NCBI GenBank assembly: GCA_964580235.1
Contig: CAZOJY010000095.1
Span: forward strand, 1-14,172
Direction of reading: 5' to 3'
From: G020348385 sp964580235
GTDB lineage: Bacteria; Acidobacteriota; Aminicenantia; Aminicenantales; Aminicenantaceae
DNA length: 14,172 nucleotides
A program made the translations under genes and the position numbers. Shown one piece after another: positions 8,301 through 13,612 of this stretch. Within the stretch, counting starts at the first letter, position 1, and every line of letters starts with the position of its first letter. The notes below the pieces were generated by a model that was given only the letters and a program-made list of their open reading frames with translations, ran no database searches and was not told the DNA's origin.

Positions 8301-8567
8301 ACTCCCCGCAAACAGGGAATCGCGGACAGGTCAGCAGGGCTGCGTTCTCAGATCATGATGGCAGTGAGAGGCATGAGAGGAGGGCATGAGCCCATCAGCC
8401 AAGCAGCCAGGGTCCGATACGAAAAGGCCAAACCCAAAGTCGGAGATTTCCTTCAGAAATTAAACGCCGTTTACGAAACGGATGTCGAAAACTTTAAAAA
8501 AATGCTCAAAGAAGCCGATTTTTCCCTGTTCAAACCTTTCAAAGCGATAAAAATAGAGGAAAAATAG
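5310..8567 (+). CDS. Secreted VPS10/sortilin-like BNR-repeat beta-propeller protein
   Basis: This 1085-residue exported protein has a signal peptide over residues 1-25. Most of it is a large propeller with 11 Asp-box motifs (S/T-x-D/N-x-G-x-x-W/F) at 74, 128, 179, 237, 287, 333, 376, 514, 582, 642 and 685. This is the VPS10/WD40-YVTN-BNR architecture common in Acidobacteriota and Bacteroidota. Such proteins are often labelled glycosyl hydrolases, but I see no sialidase catalytic signature. About 837-918 looks like a FlgD-type Ig domain, interrupted by a glycine-rich loop at 878-890. About 925-1000 is helical and probably coiled coil. A Met/Arg/Gly-rich tract lies at 803-833. A binding or sorting role at the cell surface is plausible, but no specific ligand can be given. 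It converges on the minus-strand gene beyond. Confidence 0.92.
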   Translation: MKCLGIKICVFSAILLLLLSQSGLAKTDPDLFSGLRARSIGPANMSGRIGAIDAVASNPNIIYVGAATGGLWKSADGGLTWKPIMDDKPVSSIGAVAINQSNPNIVWVGTGEAAPRNSVGVGRGIYLTNDAGKTWEFLGLEKTEKVSKILLDPNDPKVAYVGALGTTWNESPERGVYKTVDSGKTWDKILYVDEKTGVADMAIAPGDPNKIIAALWEHRRWPWFFKSGGPGSGLYITTNGGQNWKKLTDKDGLPRGELGRMGVAFSTNKPNIVYALVEAKKNALYRSTDGGFTWQMVNDQDNVNSRPFYYCRLWVNPVNENIVYVLHSQVTVSEDAGKNFRTLAGFGQAHSDYHAFWVHPKGEMLIVGNDGGVAISTNRGQNWRFVSNLPVGQFYHVSYDMQIPYNVYGGLQDNGSWMGPGYVLKERAIYDYLWKTVGGGDGFDTEPDPEVPGAGYGMSQGGNLYYFDTNLGTSRDSVPTESNVKHRYNWNAGFAVDPFHPATIYLGSQFVHKSPDKGRTWEIISPDLTTNDPEKQKQPESGGLTLDVTNAENHTTILCIAPSPVQEGIIWVSTDDGNVQITKNAGATWELVSKELTSGKKGMAPPATWVPHVEASKFDAATAYVVFDDHRRSNWTTYVFVTHDFGKTWKSLATPEIDGFAHVIEEDPVDKNLLFLGTEFGLYVSFNAGQNWMKWTQGIPTVPVRDIVVHPRENDLIVGTHGRSIYIIDDISPLREISEEVMQKKLHLFKMPDAYQFQQGRLSAYLSPGDTVFAGENKRMGAAITYYLIPSERKETEEEPNEEMDARRQQMMQRMRQMGGMGRFRGMGTMGQGSSRVKITIEDSSGKMVSRINGTENKGVNRVTWNFREQTAQAVPRTGRRSFFGFGGGGTTALPGDYTVKIAYDGEEVSQTFTVKYDPRIDVDLEVLKANYEAGKKAQKLSVAINSASQQIDATRATLKTIQDQARQNRNPKNKELMQAARELDKKLEELAEILNPTPRKQGIADRSAGLRSQIMMAVRGMRGGHEPISQAARVRYEKAKPKVGDFLQKLNAVYETDVENFKKMLKEADFSLFKPFKAIKIEEK

Positions 8568-8574
8568 CATTTCT

Positions 8575-8601
8575 GTCATTGCGAACGAAGTGAAGCAATC
8601 T
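8575..8601 (+). repeat. Short dispersed repeat, copy 1
   Basis: This 27-base element starts GTCATTGCG and ends GAAGCAATCT, with terminal ATTGC/GCAAT complementarity. A second copy in the same orientation lies at 11079-11106, and the two flank the M1-like gene. The motif matches a short repeat I recall from intergenic regions of many unrelated bacterial genomes; only these two copies are visible here. Confidence 0.65.
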
Positions 8602-8619
8602 TCGTTTACACTTCGCTTC
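8583..8619. terminator. Hairpin between convergent genes
   Basis: CGAAGTG at 8586-8592 pairs perfectly with CACTTCG at 8609-8615. With one bulge the stem extends to GAA (8583-8585) and TTC (8617-8619). It lies 15 bases after the stop of the propeller gene and overlaps the stop of the opposing gene, where a shared bidirectional terminator would be expected. There is no clear T-run on either side, so termination is inferred from position and structure. Confidence 0.4.
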
Positions 8620-11032
8620 AACGCTTCTTCCAGGTAAAGGGTCTCTCGAGCCGTTTTTCCACCCACGCGCGGTTGATCCTCATCCGGAACTGGCTGTGCG
8701 TCATCGTGTCGCCTGTATCATAGTCGAGCGCATGTTTGTAATATTTCAAGGCCTCTTCCCTCTCCCCAAGGAGGTCCTTGAGGTGTCCCATCCAGGTATA
8801 CGCGCTGAATATATACAGCTTCGATGCCTCCATTTTGGAGACTTTATCAAACGACACGAATGATTCTGGATAATATCCGCTGTCGAACAACAGCATTCCC
8901 AACTTAAACCAGAAACTCCGCTGTTCTATGCTCAAACCTCTGGCCTTCTTGTAAATCCTCAACGGTGTTCTGCCTTCCCTTTTCCAGTTGAGTTCACCCA
9001 CGATTTTCTGGAGCTCTTCAGCAGTGGGCTGTTCCGGGATATCCACCAAAGTTTCAAACGAGAATGGAGTCTTTAACCTCTCCTCAAGCCACTTCTTGTT
9101 CATGTTGATCCTCAGCCAGCTGTGGGACATCGTCTCTCCGGTATCTTTATCGAGCGCCTGCCGGTAATAGCCGAGGGCCTCCCTTCTCTCTCCCATGATG
9201 TCTTTCAACAATCCCAGCCAGCCGCAGGCCGCAAAAGTTGTTTTTTTATCCGTCTCGAGCCGGGCAATGTTCTGGAAACAGTCTGAGGCCTGCACATAAT
9301 CTTCATATTCGTACAACCCCATCCCAAGTTGATACAACATGTTGGTGTTCCTGATGTTTTCTTCCTTGATCTTTTTGTAGATCTCAGAGCTGTCTTCCAG
9401 GCTCCAGCCCAAAGCAAGAAGGTCGGCGGCATCTTCTGAAATTTCTGCCAGGGGCTCCTCGAGCATGGCCAGTTTGTGCTCGGGATCGATGACAGCTTCT
9501 TTCAGCTTGGATTGGCTGGTGAAAGTCAGTTCCTGGATATCCAAAAGGCGGCCGGTTGTTTTCACCTGCTCCGATCCGTCTTCGAAAACGGCCTTGACAG
9601 GCACCGGCATCCTCATCGTACCCAACCGCCTCACTTGAACAAGAGAGACATACTCCTCCCCTTCCTGTTCGCATTCCATCGCTTCGATCTTGTAGCAAAG
9701 GTATTTGTTGGAACGTACCCACTGGTCGAAAAACCAATTTAGGTTCTGCCCGCTTTCGGTTTCGAAAAATCTCTGGAGTTCCCGCCACCCCAGGCGTTTG
9801 CCGCCATAGGTTTGCAGGCATTTTTTATAGATGCGTTCAAACGTCTCCCGTCCCAGAACCGAATCCAGAGCACTGACTATGCTGAAGCCCTTGCTGTGGA
9901 TCACGGTGTTGTTGTGGTCATATCGGATTTTTGACAGCCGCGCAGGGGGAATATCCACCGTGGTGTCATAATACATGGCCACTCCGTTTAGATAATTGCT
10001 CATCCAGTTCTGCCTTCGCTCGGGATCGATACCGCGGGCCAGGATATAATCTGTATCGGCAAAGATGCCCATCCCGATCCAGATCCATGCCGGTCGCTCC
10101 GGATCCAAAACCCACTCTCCCCAGTATTCATGGCCGATCTCATGGGCAGTGATCCTCTGCCAGTGCATGAGCGATTCGCCTTCCTTATATGTCTCCTCCC
10201 CATGGATAACGACGATGCCTGTGGCAAACGGATAGCCTCCCCACCGCCCCGAGCCGCCCGGAATGATGGTCAGGGTTTGGAACGGATAAAACCCGAGCCA
10301 ATCCTTGTAATACTTGATGGCATCGACCGCCGTGTCCAAACAGACAAGAGCGGCCTTGGCGCCCTTTTCCGTGAAAAAAGCGGTCACCTGAATACCGTCC
10401 ACGTCCCGGGTTTCTGCCTTTTCATTACTGGCCAGGTGGATACCGAATGTTTTTGCCCCATCGATTTCATAGCGCCCGGTGTTTTCATTCAAGCGGCCGC
10501 TGATGGCCATCGCATATCCATCGGGTATGTCCAGCTTCACCGAAAAGGAATCATGCACGGGCAGGCCATCCCACCAGATTCGCGGATACCAGTTGGTGTT
10601 CCCAAAAGAAGTCATATTTTCGTCTACTTCGAACGTCCTTTTGAATGCGATATCGAAACGGATCTGTCGTCCGGGCATCAAAAGTTCTGGCAGCCAATAA
10701 AAAAGAGGCGACTCGACCGCTTCCTGTTCTTTCCTGTTCAGCAGAGCCAGAGCCTCTCCATTCACTGCGACATCGATGGAATATGCGGCACTTATCCTCC
10801 AGTCGATGGCCACGATAGAGATGGCACGATTGGACGCATTGGGCAGAGTAACCGTCTCTTTCCCACCGATAAAACCGACATCGAGATCGACCTTGGCATC
10901 GATCTCATAATGGCTCTTGGGCGGATCGACCGGCACCCAGTATCCCCCATCGCTGTCAACAGCGGATGGCGCACACCCCACGCTCCCCATTAGGCCCAAC
11001 AAAATGAAACAAATAAATACGCTTCTTTTCAA
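8618..11032 (-). CDS. M1-like metallopeptidase-fold lipoprotein with C-terminal TPR repeats
   Basis: The start is TTG at 11032, because GGAGG lies six bases upstream (11039-11043) and a compact lipoprotein signal follows. The in-frame ATG at 11062 has no ribosome site. The product has 804 residues. The signal ends in GSVGC (C20), an imperfect lipobox. A gluzincin domain follows with HEIGHEYW (H297, E298, H301), as in M1 aminopeptidases. The WLNEGFA-like segment reads WIGMGIFA, with Met (M321) where the third zinc-ligand Glu belongs. The GAMEN/GGMEYP region reads GGYP without the Glu, and the usual Tyr of YxKG is His (HSKG, 379-382). Peptidase activity is thus doubtful or divergent. Residues 549-658 and 689-801 form two copies of a TPR-like block. 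It stands alone on its strand, converging with the propeller gene. Confidence 0.88.
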   Translation of the reverse strand: MKRSVFICFILLGLMGSVGCAPSAVDSDGGYWVPVDPPKSHYEIDAKVDLDVGFIGGKETVTLPNASNRAISIVAIDWRISAAYSIDVAVNGEALALLNRKEQEAVESPLFYWLPELLMPGRQIRFDIAFKRTFEVDENMTSFGNTNWYPRIWWDGLPVHDSFSVKLDIPDGYAMAISGRLNENTGRYEIDGAKTFGIHLASNEKAETRDVDGIQVTAFFTEKGAKAALVCLDTAVDAIKYYKDWLGFYPFQTLTIIPGGSGRWGGYPFATGIVVIHGEETYKEGESLMHWQRITAHEIGHEYWGEWVLDPERPAWIWIGMGIFADTDYILARGIDPERRQNWMSNYLNGVAMYYDTTVDIPPARLSKIRYDHNNTVIHSKGFSIVSALDSVLGRETFERIYKKCLQTYGGKRLGWRELQRFFETESGQNLNWFFDQWVRSNKYLCYKIEAMECEQEGEEYVSLVQVRRLGTMRMPVPVKAVFEDGSEQVKTTGRLLDIQELTFTSQSKLKEAVIDPEHKLAMLEEPLAEISEDAADLLALGWSLEDSSEIYKKIKEENIRNTNMLYQLGMGLYEYEDYVQASDCFQNIARLETDKKTTFAACGWLGLLKDIMGERREALGYYRQALDKDTGETMSHSWLRINMNKKWLEERLKTPFSFETLVDIPEQPTAEELQKIVGELNWKREGRTPLRIYKKARGLSIEQRSFWFKLGMLLFDSGYYPESFVSFDKVSKMEASKLYIFSAYTWMGHLKDLLGEREEALKYYKHALDYDTGDTMTHSQFRMRINRAWVEKRLERPFTWKKR
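8630..9388 (-). repeat. Internal duplication of a TPR block in the M1-like gene
   Basis: The coding segments 9059-9388 and 8630-8968 encode two similar blocks of about 110 residues. Matching positions include GERREALGYYRQALDKDTG and GEREEALKYYKHALDYDTG, and the ends (K)TPFSFE and (R)PFTWKK. Divergence shows an old duplication, not a recent perfect repeat. The two blocks are joined by a linker of about 30 residues. Confidence 0.75.
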
Positions 11033-11038
11033 TTTTAG

Positions 11039-11043
11039 CCTCC
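11039..11043 (-). promoter_or_regulatory. Ribosome binding site selecting a TTG start
   Basis: On the minus strand this is GGAGG followed by CTAAAA and TTG. It decides the start of the M1-like lipoprotein gene in favour of TTG over the ATG ten codons upstream. Confidence 0.7.
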
Positions 11044-11078
11044 AATAAACCTGAATAATCATTTAGAAAATGCGATGC

Positions 11079-11106
11079 GTCATTGCGGGCGTCAGAGAAG
11101 CAATCT
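11079..11106 (+). repeat. Short dispersed repeat, copy 2
   Basis: This 28-base element starts GTCATTGCG and ends GAAGCAATCT. It is identical to copy 1 (8575-8601) at both ends and differs only in the middle and by a one-base length change. It lies upstream of the M1-like gene, within or near its leader. Terminal ATTGC/GCAAT could form a small stem. Confidence 0.65.
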
Positions 11107-11299
11107 CATCTTCATGGTTCAGAGGTACATGTAGATATCAACATCCTCAATCTATAATACTGCAATTTTCCTATAAAAGTTGATAATATATCTCGATAAT
11201 CAAAATAGAATTCCTTCAGGAATAAAACCATAGGGTGATATTATGAAGACGAACTCGATCAGAAATCTTAGGTACAGAAAAGCAGATAATCCGTAAAAG

Positions 11300-11824
11300 C
11301 TATTTTTGTTTTTTGAGGTTGTTGATGAAAAGACAGCTGAATTCCCGGCCTGGGAAGGCCACATGGAAGCTCTGTTCGATCTCATCGCCACTCAGCACCT
11401 TGAATTCCAATTTGGCCTTCGTTCCTTCAGGAGCGTTCTCGACGTGTTCGGTCATAAAAGTGAACGCTTTCCCATCTTCTGAAATGTTTTCCATCACATA
11501 GGTGTTCACGAATCCTTCTACATAAAATCCCCGCATCACAAAAGTTTTTCTGGCCTGATCATAGCTGAATACGCCGAAATCCTCATGGACTTCGCCGTTG
11601 GGATTTTTTTCGGTCGGTTCGAAAACAGATCTTGTTTTCATGTGGAGGAAATGTCCATTCAGGACAAACTTGTAGGTCTGCTTGACTTTGGACACACCCG
11701 GCGTTTCCCCTACCCAAGTTCCCTCCAAGAATTTCAAAGGCTCCCATACATCTTTTTTTTTGTCTGTCTGGGCTGCTGCCAAAACCGGGAGCAGGATTAT
11801 TAATACAATTATTCTTTTTATCAT
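11300..11824 (-). CDS. Small secreted calycin-like beta-barrel protein (DUF1579-like)
   Basis: The product has 174 residues from the ATG at 11824. This start gives a clean Sec signal (MIKRIIVLIILLPVLAAAQ), has AAAGG about ten bases upstream, and is preferred to the ATG at 11851, which lacks a ribosome site. The mature protein opens with FLEGTWVGE, the G-x-W-x-G pattern seen at the start of DUF1579 and THAP4/nitrobindin-type barrels. Strand-rich sequence follows, including VFSYDQARKTFVMRGFY, as in DUF1579. A role in binding a small hydrophobic ligand or in envelope maintenance is possible, but no ligand residue can be assigned; the nitrobindin haem His is not evident. The gene appears to be transcribed alone from the promoter at 11878-11905. 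Confidence 0.85.
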   Translation of the reverse strand: MIKRIIVLIILLPVLAAAQTDKKKDVWEPLKFLEGTWVGETPGVSKVKQTYKFVLNGHFLHMKTRSVFEPTEKNPNGEVHEDFGVFSYDQARKTFVMRGFYVEGFVNTYVMENISEDGKAFTFMTEHVENAPEGTKAKLEFKVLSGDEIEQSFHVAFPGREFSCLFINNLKKQK

Positions 11825-11877
11825 GGGGATCTCGCCTTTAATCCAAATCATTTTTTTGGCAAATGCTTCACCACAAC

Positions 11878-11905
11878 ATTAATCGCTTTTGCCTGCATTT
11901 GTCAA
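11878..11905 (-). promoter_or_regulatory. Sigma-70-type promoter of the barrel-protein gene
   Basis: The minus strand carries TTGACA (11905-11900), a perfect -35. After a 16-base spacer comes ATTAAT (11883-11878), which matches four of six positions of a -10. Transcription would start near 11871, giving a leader of about 47 bases before the ATG at 11824. Position and spacing support it; the -10 is only moderate. Confidence 0.45.
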
Positions 11906-12008
11906 ATTTTGATAAAGCACAGCATCCTCATTTCTATGATGAAGGAGGCTTTTAGGGATGGTTGAAGCGACATTGAAGATTTCGACATTCCTCCGTTCTT
12001 CGAGGGTA

Positions 12009-12214
12009 TCTGATCTAGTCAGACGGCGATGCTGTATTGAGCACGACTTGGCCAAAGGATCCAGCTCCCAAGCAAACGCGGGAACAGAGGAAAAGTGGAA
12101 AAGCTTTGGGATTAACGGGCGCAGTTCAGCGCCGCCGAGAAGGACGGTTAAGGAATGGCGTTAAAAATCTTCACAAGATAGAAACCATCCCTCAAAGCCG
12201 ATATAAGGCCTTTG
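12009..12214. other. Cluster of three hairpins, possible structured RNA
   Basis: TCTGA/TCAGA (12009-12023, 5-base loop), GGCGC/GCGCC (12118-12133, 6-base loop) and CAAAGCC/GGCCTTTG with one bulged base (12193-12214) lie within about 200 bases that have no convincing gene. TTAAC (12112-12116) and GTTAA (12147-12151) could enclose the middle hairpin. No known riboswitch, tmRNA, RNase P or 6S signature was recognised. Confidence 0.25.
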
Positions 12215-12269
12215 GGTATCACGGAAATAGAGAGGCTTTCTAAAGAAGCATTTCTAAAACCCGGATAAA

Positions 12270-12328
12270 CAAGTGGTCAGGCAAGCTCCTTCCCCTCAAT
12301 GATAAGATGAGCTTTCCTGAACCGCTTG
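12270..12328. repeat. Long imperfect inverted repeat
   Basis: CAAGTGGTCAGGCAAGCTC (12270-12288) is nearly complementary to GAGCTTTCCTGAACCGCTTG (12309-12328). The stem has one bulged base, one mismatch and one G-T pair over about 19 positions, with a 20-base loop. It stands alone in the gap between two minus-strand units. It may be a structured RNA element, a palindromic repeat or an operator-like site. Confidence 0.6.
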
Positions 12329-12338
12329 AAAAAATCCC

Positions 12339-12361
12339 GGCCTGTTTGAATACGGCCTTTT
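12339..12361 (+). terminator. Weak hairpin with short T-run
   Basis: GGCC pairs with GGCC across an 11-base loop and is followed by TTTT. The stem is only four pairs. It would end a plus-strand transcript through the inverted-repeat region, if one exists. Confidence 0.2.
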
Positions 12362-12389
12362 CTCTGCGTTGATGGTTATTTTGCAGAAA

Positions 12390-12410
12390 TTCTCCCCGCA
12401 TTAAGGAGAA
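12390..12410 (-). terminator. Hairpin downstream of the small-protein operon
   Basis: TTCTCC (12390-12395) and GGAGAA (12405-12410) form a perfect 6-bp stem with a 9-base loop, beginning 22 bases beyond the last stop codon of the minus-strand operon. No strong T-run follows on the minus strand, so terminator function is inferred from position. Confidence 0.35.
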
Positions 12411-12432
12411 GACAGACGATTTTTGCCCAGGC

Positions 12433-13032
12433 TTATTTTTTTTTGAGTGTTATCACCATATACATGATGGATGTTTTGTTCACTTTCTTGAACGAGCTCA
12501 GGTCCAGGTAGGGGCTCTGGATCTCGATCGAGACCACTCTCTCTGGAAAATGACCGGCATCGTATCCGGCTGTCCTGGATTCTTCTCCCATGTACTCTTC
12601 GGAGGCTTTTTGGAATTTCGCCATCAGAGATTTATCCCAGGAAAGACCTGTCAATTTTTCCATCTCCTTCATTTCTTCGAGGGAACCAGCGAGAGCATCT
12701 GTTTCGATCTCAGCCTCCTGGCCGAGTTTTTCTGCAAAATACCTGCTCACCTCTTCCAGACTTCGGTCCGTGGTGAAGCAGGAGATTTTCACACCAGCAA
12801 TTGTATAGCCTCCTATCTCGCTGGCAGATATCTCTCTCTGCGCTCCCATAACAGCGCTGTTGAAGATGTTGACCATGCTCTGTGTCAAGGAGGCATCAAA
12901 TTTCGTGAAGCTAGGCGGCGGAACCTGGAGATCTTCCTTTTTTGCCATAGCGACATCCTGCGAAAACATGAATGCCGCCGATAAAAGAACAGCCGCTGCA
13001 ACACCTGCGGCCAAAGGGTTAATTTTGTTCAT
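12433..13032 (-). CDS. Exported protein of unknown function with an FxEKL motif
   Basis: This 199-residue protein is not a family I recognise. A Sec signal is clear, with probable cleavage after AMA at residue 30. The ATG is preceded by GAAAGGA at suitable spacing. The mature part has a short segment TTDRSLEEVSRYFAEKLG (87-104), then a Glu/Lys-rich helical middle (about 110-150), and ends in alternating hydrophobic strands and TLKKK. The 87-104 segment and the C-terminal layout (VxIxxxSPxL, then KTxIxxxV) resemble the upstream neighbour at 13069-13608, so the two may be distant paralogs. It is last in a three-gene minus-strand operon. Neither cysteine pattern nor metal-binding motif suggests an enzyme. 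Confidence 0.85.
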   Translation of the reverse strand: MNKINPLAAGVAAAVLLSAAFMFSQDVAMAKKEDLQVPPPSFTKFDASLTQSMVNIFNSAVMGAQREISASEIGGYTIAGVKISCFTTDRSLEEVSRYFAEKLGQEAEIETDALAGSLEEMKEMEKLTGLSWDKSLMAKFQKASEEYMGEESRTAGYDAGHFPERVVSIEIQSPYLDLSSFKKVNKTSIMYMVITLKKK

Positions 13033-13049
13033 TTTTTTCCTTTCTCTGT

Positions 13050-13070
13050 AGGACGGTGGTTTACCGTTCT
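13050..13070 (-). other. Intercistronic hairpin
   Basis: ACGGT (13053-13057) and ACCGT (13063-13067) pair across a 5-base loop. Three outer pairs, one of them G-T, extend the stem to 8 bp. It overlaps the stop codon of the upstream gene and fills the 36-base gap, just before the ribosome site of the next gene. It could stabilise or process the transcript, or reduce downstream expression. No T-run follows. Confidence 0.4.
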
Positions 13071-13608
13071 ACTTGTTGGGCTTAAAAACAATGGTGATCT
13101 GTGTTTTGGCTTCCGGCATGAACTCGTTCAGCTTCGGGGACGACGGGAAAACGATTACATTCGGAAGAGTGGCTGTCTGTCTGATGTCCAGATGATTAAA
13201 ATCGTCGGGCCCCTGCCAGAATATATCGAACATGTCAAACTGTCTGTCATACTTCCAGTCTTTAAGCTTTTCTTTGTAAAATGCAGCGACCTTTTCCGGT
13301 TCATCAAGCGTCGACAGCGTCAGTGCCGGAAGTGTGCTGTATGTGACATCATTGGCCATCATCTCCGACGCTTCCTTCGCCGCAATGATAACGGCCCCGG
13401 GATAAGGCGGAATACCGACACTTTTCCTGGCCGGGATTTTCCACTGCTTGATCATATCGACCCACATCTGCCTGTTTTCCATTTTCTTAGGAGGAACAAC
13501 CTTGGGAGCATAGAGCTCATCCGCAAAAGAAACGAGACTTGTCGAAACGACAGCAAACAAAAACAGACCCACAATCATTACAACTTTTTGTTTCTTTGAA
13601 ATTTTCAT
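13069..13608 (-). CDS. Exported protein of unknown function with YPGA and FYKEKL motifs
   Basis: The product has 179 residues from the ATG at 13608. AAAGGA lies eight bases upstream and overlaps the end of the previous gene, whose stop is four bases away, so translation is probably coupled. A longer frame reaching 13716 would overlap that gene and push the signal peptide inward, so it was not used. The Sec signal ends near residue 29. The mature protein has IPPYPGA (66-72) and then TLDEPEKVAAFYKEKLKDW (100-118). This YPGA...VxxFYxxxL pattern recurs in small uncharacterised bacterial envelope proteins as I remember them; I know no function for it. The C-terminus has strand-like VIVFPSSPKL and TQITIVFKP. 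It is the middle gene of the operon. Confidence 0.87.
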   Translation of the reverse strand: MKISKKQKVVMIVGLFLFAVVSTSLVSFADELYAPKVVPPKKMENRQMWVDMIKQWKIPARKSVGIPPYPGAVIIAAKEASEMMANDVTYSTLPALTLSTLDEPEKVAAFYKEKLKDWKYDRQFDMFDIFWQGPDDFNHLDIRQTATLPNVIVFPSSPKLNEFMPEAKTQITIVFKPNK

Positions 13609-13612
13609 GTTT

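Larger units (their letters stand above)
11825..12432. other. 608-base stretch with no convincing gene, rich in hairpins
   Basis: It holds the promoter of the barrel-protein gene, three compact hairpins (12009-12023, 12118-12133, 12193-12214), a long imperfect inverted repeat (12270-12328), a weak GGCC hairpin with TTTT (12339-12361), and a 6-bp hairpin downstream of the minus-strand operon (12390-12410). Short plus-strand frames of 68 codons at 11958 and 12037 overlap each other and resemble nothing known. A minus-strand frame is open for 93 codons (12160 to 11882) but has no ATG or ribosome site. Confidence 0.5.

Noticed and set aside
10130..10993. Plus-strand frame of 287 codons opposite the M1-like gene
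   Set aside because: The minus strand here encodes HExxH and a lipoprotein signal; the plus-strand product has no recognisable feature.
8575..11106. Composite transposon flanking the M1-like gene
   Set aside because: The flanking repeats are only 27-28 bases, in direct orientation, with no transposase and no visible target duplication.
11958..12243. Two short overlapping plus-strand genes
   Set aside because: Although GGAGG precedes 11958 by nine bases, the products are Arg/Ser/Lys-rich, overlap in different frames and have no recognisable domain.
11940..12260. tmRNA, RNase P RNA or a known riboswitch
   Set aside because: A GATTTCGACA string resembles the tmRNA start, but no tRNA-like 3' end, CCA or other conserved core was found, and no riboswitch core matched.
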